Notes under the pieces: generated by a model
What the model saw: only the letters and a program-made list of their open reading frames with translations
Told to the model about the DNA's origin: nothing
Databases searched by the model: none
From: JAKAXG01 sp035702985
GTDB taxonomy: Bacteria; Actinomycetota; Acidimicrobiia; Acidimicrobiales; Palsa-688
Direction: 5' to 3'
DNA: 51,694 nt
Assembly (NCBI GenBank): GCA_035702985.1
Contig: DASSZD010000007.1
Span: 1 to 51,694 of the forward strand
Shown here: piece after piece, positions 48,677-51,694 of the stretch
Layout of the letters: every line of letters begins with the position of its first letter
Numbering within the stretch: position 1 is the first letter of the stretch
Program-made: the position numbers and the translations under genes

Positions 48677-51081
48677 CCGCGGTCGAGGCCGCCCCCGGCT
48701 CGGCCGGTGCGGCGGGGGGAGGGGTCATCGGCCAGCGGATGCGCCGCCGGGAGGACCCGGCCCTGCTGACCGGGGAGGCCCGCTACATCGCCGACCTGGC
48801 GGTACCGGGTGCTCTGCACGCAGCGGTGGTGCGTTCACCGATGGCGCACGCCCGCATCACCTCCATCGACGTGGAGGCGGCCCGCTCCATGCCGGGCGTG
48901 GTGGCGGTGTTCACCGGCGAGGACCTGCAGGCGGAGTGGGCCGGCCCGCTACCGTGCGGGTGGCCGGTCACCCCCGACATGAAGGCGCCGGCGCACCTGC
49001 CGCTGGCCGTCGGCACCGTCAACTACGCCGGCGACGGGGTGGCGGTGGTCCTGGCCCGCAGCGAGTACGAGGCCACCGACGCGGCCGAGGCGGTGGTCGT
49101 CGACTACGACCCGCTGCCGGTCGTGGTCGACATCGAGGACGCCGCTTCGGACCGGGTGGTCATCCACGAGGATCTCGGCACCAACAAGAGCTACACCTGG
49201 GAGCTGAGCCCGGACCGGGAGGCGGTGGACCGGGCCTTCTCGGAGGCCGCCCACACCGTCTCCTGCCGTTACGTGCAGCAGCGGCTCATCCCCTCGCCGA
49301 TGGAACCCCGCGGGGTGCTGGTGGTGCCGCAGCCGTTCGGCGGTCACTTCACCGTGTACTCCGCCACCCAGATCCCCCACATCCTCAAGGTGATGCTGGC
49401 CCTCACGTCCGGGGTGCCGGAGACCAACCTGCGGGTGGTGGCCCCGGCGGTGGGCGGAGGCTTCGGCTGCAAGCTCAACGTCTACGCCGAGGAGGTACTG
49501 GCCCTGGCCCTGGCCCGCAAGCTGCGCCAGCCGGTCCGCTGGGTGGAGAAGCGGACCGAGCACTCCTCGGCCACCATCCAGGGGCGGGGTCAGGTCCAGC
49601 ACATCGAGCTGGCCGCCGACGCCGACGGCCGGGTCACCGCCGTCCGGGTCCGGCTGCTGGCCGACATGGGGGCGTACCTCCAGTTGGTCACCCCCGGGGT
49701 ACCGCTGCTCGGGGCGTTCCTCTACACCGGCGTCTACGACGTGCCGGCCTACGACTTCTCCTGCACGGCGGTGTTCACCAACAAGACGCCCACCGACGCC
49801 TACCGGGGCGCCGGGCGGCCGGAGGCCACCTACGCCATCGAGCGGACCATGGACGCCCTGGCCGCCGAGATGGGTGTGGACCCGGCCGAGATCCGCCGGC
49901 GCAACTTCATTGCCCCGGACAAATTCCCGTACAACTCGGTGGCCGGACTGGTCTACGACAGCGGGAACTACGAGGGGGCCCTGGACCGGTGCCTGGACAT
50001 GGCCGGCTACCAGGAGCTGCGGGCCGAGCAGGAGCGGCGCCGCCAGTCCGGCGACACCCGCCAGATCGGCCTCGGGCTGTCGTCGTATTTCGAGATGTGC
50101 GGCCTGGCCCCCAGCCGGGTGCTGGCCTCGCTCAACTACACCGCCGGCGGCTGGGAGGCGGCCACGGTCCGCATCCTGCCCACCGGCAAGGTGCAGGTGG
50201 TGACCGGCACCTCCCCGCACGGGCAGGGCCACGAGACGTCCTGGTCCATGATCGTCGCCGACCGGCTGGGTGTCAGTCCCGACGACGTGGACGTGCTGCA
50301 CTCCGACACCGCGGTGGCGCCGTACGGTCTGGACACCTACGGGTCCCGTTCCCTGGCCGTGGGCGGCACCGCCGTCTACCTGGCCACCGAGCGGGTGATC
50401 GACAAGGCCAAGAAGATCGCCGCCCACCAGCTCGAAGCGGCCGAGGACGACCTGGAGTTCGCCGGCAGCCAGTTCTCGGTCAAAGGGTCCCCGGACCGGG
50501 CCATGCCGCTGGCCGCGGTGGCCTTCGAGGCGTTCACGGCCCACAACCTGCCCGACGGGCTGGAGCCCAACCTGGAGGCCTCCAGCCACTTCGACCCGAC
50601 CAACTTCACGTTCCCGTTCGGCACCCACCTGGCCGTGGTGGAGGTGGACACCGAGACCGGCGGGGTCAGGCTGCTGCGCTACGCCGCCGTCGACGACTGC
50701 GGCAACCAGATCAACCCGCTCATCGTGGAGGGCCAGGTACACGGCGGCATCGTGCAGGGCGCGGCCCAGGCCCTGTGGGAGGAAGCGGTGTACGACCACG
50801 AGGGGAACCTGGTGTCGGCCAGCCTCATGGACTACCTGGTGCCCTCCGCCGCCGAGGTACCCAGCTTCGAGACCGACACGACCGTCACGCCCAGCCCGTC
50901 CAACCCCATGGGGGTCAAGGGCGTCGGGGAGGCCGGCACCATCGGCGCCGCCCCGGCGGTGATCAACGCCGTGGTCGACGCCCTCAAACCCTACGGGGTC
51001 ACCAACATCGAGATGCCAGCCACCCCGCAGCGGATCTGGCAGACCATCAAGGAGGCAGAGCAAATGGAGAGTGGCAAGTGA
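48673..51081 (+). CDS. Molybdopterin-binding large subunit, xanthine dehydrogenase/CoxL family (form II), copy 2
   Basis: 802 residues from GTG 48673, overlapping the S gene. The domain order is as in copy 1. GGGFGCK has Cys where copy 1 has Ala; the active loop is DAYRGAGRPEAT; SPHGQGHETSWSM and KGVGEAGTIG with the catalytic Glu are intact. It has a shared stretch with copy 1 near YQELRAEQERRRQ, so the two arose by duplication. S-L-M is the usual form II order. The stop overlaps the FAD subunit start (GTGA). Confidence 0.93.
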   Translation: MTAVEAAPGSAGAAGGGVIGQRMRRREDPALLTGEARYIADLAVPGALHAAVVRSPMAHARITSIDVEAARSMPGVVAVFTGEDLQAEWAGPLPCGWPVTPDMKAPAHLPLAVGTVNYAGDGVAVVLARSEYEATDAAEAVVVDYDPLPVVVDIEDAASDRVVIHEDLGTNKSYTWELSPDREAVDRAFSEAAHTVSCRYVQQRLIPSPMEPRGVLVVPQPFGGHFTVYSATQIPHILKVMLALTSGVPETNLRVVAPAVGGGFGCKLNVYAEEVLALALARKLRQPVRWVEKRTEHSSATIQGRGQVQHIELAADADGRVTAVRVRLLADMGAYLQLVTPGVPLLGAFLYTGVYDVPAYDFSCTAVFTNKTPTDAYRGAGRPEATYAIERTMDALAAEMGVDPAEIRRRNFIAPDKFPYNSVAGLVYDSGNYEGALDRCLDMAGYQELRAEQERRRQSGDTRQIGLGLSSYFEMCGLAPSRVLASLNYTAGGWEAATVRILPTGKVQVVTGTSPHGQGHETSWSMIVADRLGVSPDDVDVLHSDTAVAPYGLDTYGSRSLAVGGTAVYLATERVIDKAKKIAAHQLEAAEDDLEFAGSQFSVKGSPDRAMPLAAVAFEAFTAHNLPDGLEPNLEASSHFDPTNFTFPFGTHLAVVEVDTETGGVRLLRYAAVDDCGNQINPLIVEGQVHGGIVQGAAQALWEEAVYDHEGNLVSASLMDYLVPSAAEVPSFETDTTVTPSPSNPMGVKGVGEAGTIGAAPAVINAVVDALKPYGVTNIEMPATPQRIWQTIKEAEQMESGK

Positions 51082-51694
51082 TCCCCGCAGCATTCGAGTA
51101 CAAGCGGGCCTCGACCCTGGACGAGGCCCTGTCGCTCCTGTCCGACGGGGGTGACGACGCCAAGCTGCTGGCCGGGGGGCACTCCCTGCTGCCCCTCATG
51201 AAGCTCCGCCTGGCCGCCCCGGCCATGCTGGTCGACATCGGGCGGCTGGCGGACCTGTCGTTCGTGCGGGAGGACGGCGACCGGGTGGTGATCGGCGCCC
51301 TGACCCGCCACCGCGACGTGGAGATCAACGAGACGCTGCGCCGCCACGCCCCGCTGCTGTCCCACGTGGCCGGCCAGGTCGGCGACCCCCAGGTGCGCCA
51401 CCGGGGCACCTTCGGAGGGTCCATCGCCCACGGCGACCCGGCCTCCGACCTGCCGGCCGCCTGCCTGGCCATGGGGGCCACCTTCAAGGCGGTGGGGCCG
51501 TCGGGGGAGCGGACCATCGAGGCGTCGGAGTTCTTCCAGGGGTTCCTGGAGACGGCGCTGCGCCCCGACGAGATCCTCACCGAGATCAGCGTCCCCAAGG
51601 CCACCGGGGCGGGCTGGTCATTCCAGAAGTTCAACCGGCGGGCCCAGGACTGGGCCATCGTCGGGGTGGCCGCCGTGCGCGGTGAGCGCACCGG
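51078..51694 (+). CDS. FAD-binding medium subunit of the molybdenum hydroxylase (CoxM-like), 3' end cut off
   Basis: At least 205 residues; the C-terminus is beyond the right edge. FAD-binding motifs are AGGHSLLPLMKLRL (family AGGxSLxPxMK) and the second loop RHRGTFGGSIAHGDPASDL (family TxGGSxxHxDPxxD). Start GTG 51078 overlaps the L gene by 4 nt. It passes electrons from the iron-sulfur subunit to the final acceptor. Confidence 0.95.
   Translation, partial: MIPAAFEYKRASTLDEALSLLSDGGDDAKLLAGGHSLLPLMKLRLAAPAMLVDIGRLADLSFVREDGDRVVIGALTRHRDVEINETLRRHAPLLSHVAGQVGDPQVRHRGTFGGSIAHGDPASDLPAACLAMGATFKAVGPSGERTIEASEFFQGFLETALRPDEILTEISVPKATGAGWSFQKFNRRAQDWAIVGVAAVRGERT

Noticed and set aside
45877..51081. 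Form I (aerobic CO-oxidising) CoxL
   Set aside because: Active-site loop is AYRGAGR in both large subunits, not AYRCSFR.

Overview
The window is chromosomal DNA of a very GC-rich Gram-positive-type bacterium, almost certainly Actinomycetota and plausibly the class Acidimicrobiia. The evidence is the extreme G+C of nearly all coding sequence, many GTG/TTG starts, TANNNT boxes placed 6-8 nt before start codons (leaderless transcripts), genes for the tiny actinobacterial ribosomal proteins bL37 and bS22, an F420-type oxidoreductase pair, a MurA with Asp in place of the catalytic Cys, and a gene order (glmU-prs-rplY-pth-mfd-mazG-eno-ftsB) like that known from mycobacteria. The class-level placement is an inference. 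I see no rRNA, CRISPR array, prophage or intact transposon. Most of the window is core chromosome.

Layout. 1-8.7 kb: a crotonase (cut by the left edge), a coupled pair made of a small acidic protein and a PD-(D/E)XK nuclease-like protein, a short-form NAD-glutamate dehydrogenase, an RpiR-type regulator, an acyl-CoA thioesterase and murA. 8.8-17.7 kb: two membrane proteins, a DEAD-box helicase, xseA-xseB, a metallophosphoesterase, an M1 aminopeptidase and a PfkB-family (adenosine-kinase-like) kinase. 17.7-24.2 kb: bL37, ychF, a DUF192 protein, rsmI, metG, tatD, rsmA, ispE and bS22, a translation and rRNA-modification block with many 4-nt overlaps. 24.2-33.9 kb: a more variable block with an F420-type flavin protein and an FrhB-like iron-sulfur protein, an HxlR regulator divergent from a cytoplasmic HtrA-like protease with a clear operator between them, a TetR regulator coupled to an MpaB-type oxygenase, two NAD(P)H oxidoreductases and a UvrD-like helicase. 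34.0-45.8 kb: tRNA-Gln, glmU, prs, an unusual palindrome and repeat island, rplY, pth, mfd, a lipoprotein foldase, mazG, eno and ftsB. 45.9-51.7 kb: a molybdenum hydroxylase operon in the order L-S-L-M (form II CoxL-like), cut by the right edge.

How genes work together. The 17.9-24.1 kb and 37.7-45.8 kb runs are long same-strand operons whose genes overlap by GTGA or ATGA. They serve translation quality control (metG, rsmA, rsmI, pth, bL25), cell-wall precursors (murA, glmU), isoprenoid supply (ispE), nucleotide metabolism (prs, mazG), DNA repair (mfd, xseAB) and division (ftsB). The molybdenum hydroxylase genes encode a three-subunit enzyme with two alternative large subunits; both carry the AYRGAGR loop, not the AYRCSFR loop of proven CO dehydrogenases, so the substrate is unknown.

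The most notable points are: a pth gene that keeps its catalytic N-terminus only if it starts at CTG or is read through the rplY stop; a GlmU that ends before the acetyltransferase active site; a candidate nuclease/immunity pair; a concentric palindrome plus ~90-bp repeats between prs and rplY; a tandem duplication of a tRNA-Gln 3' end; and the HxlR operator.
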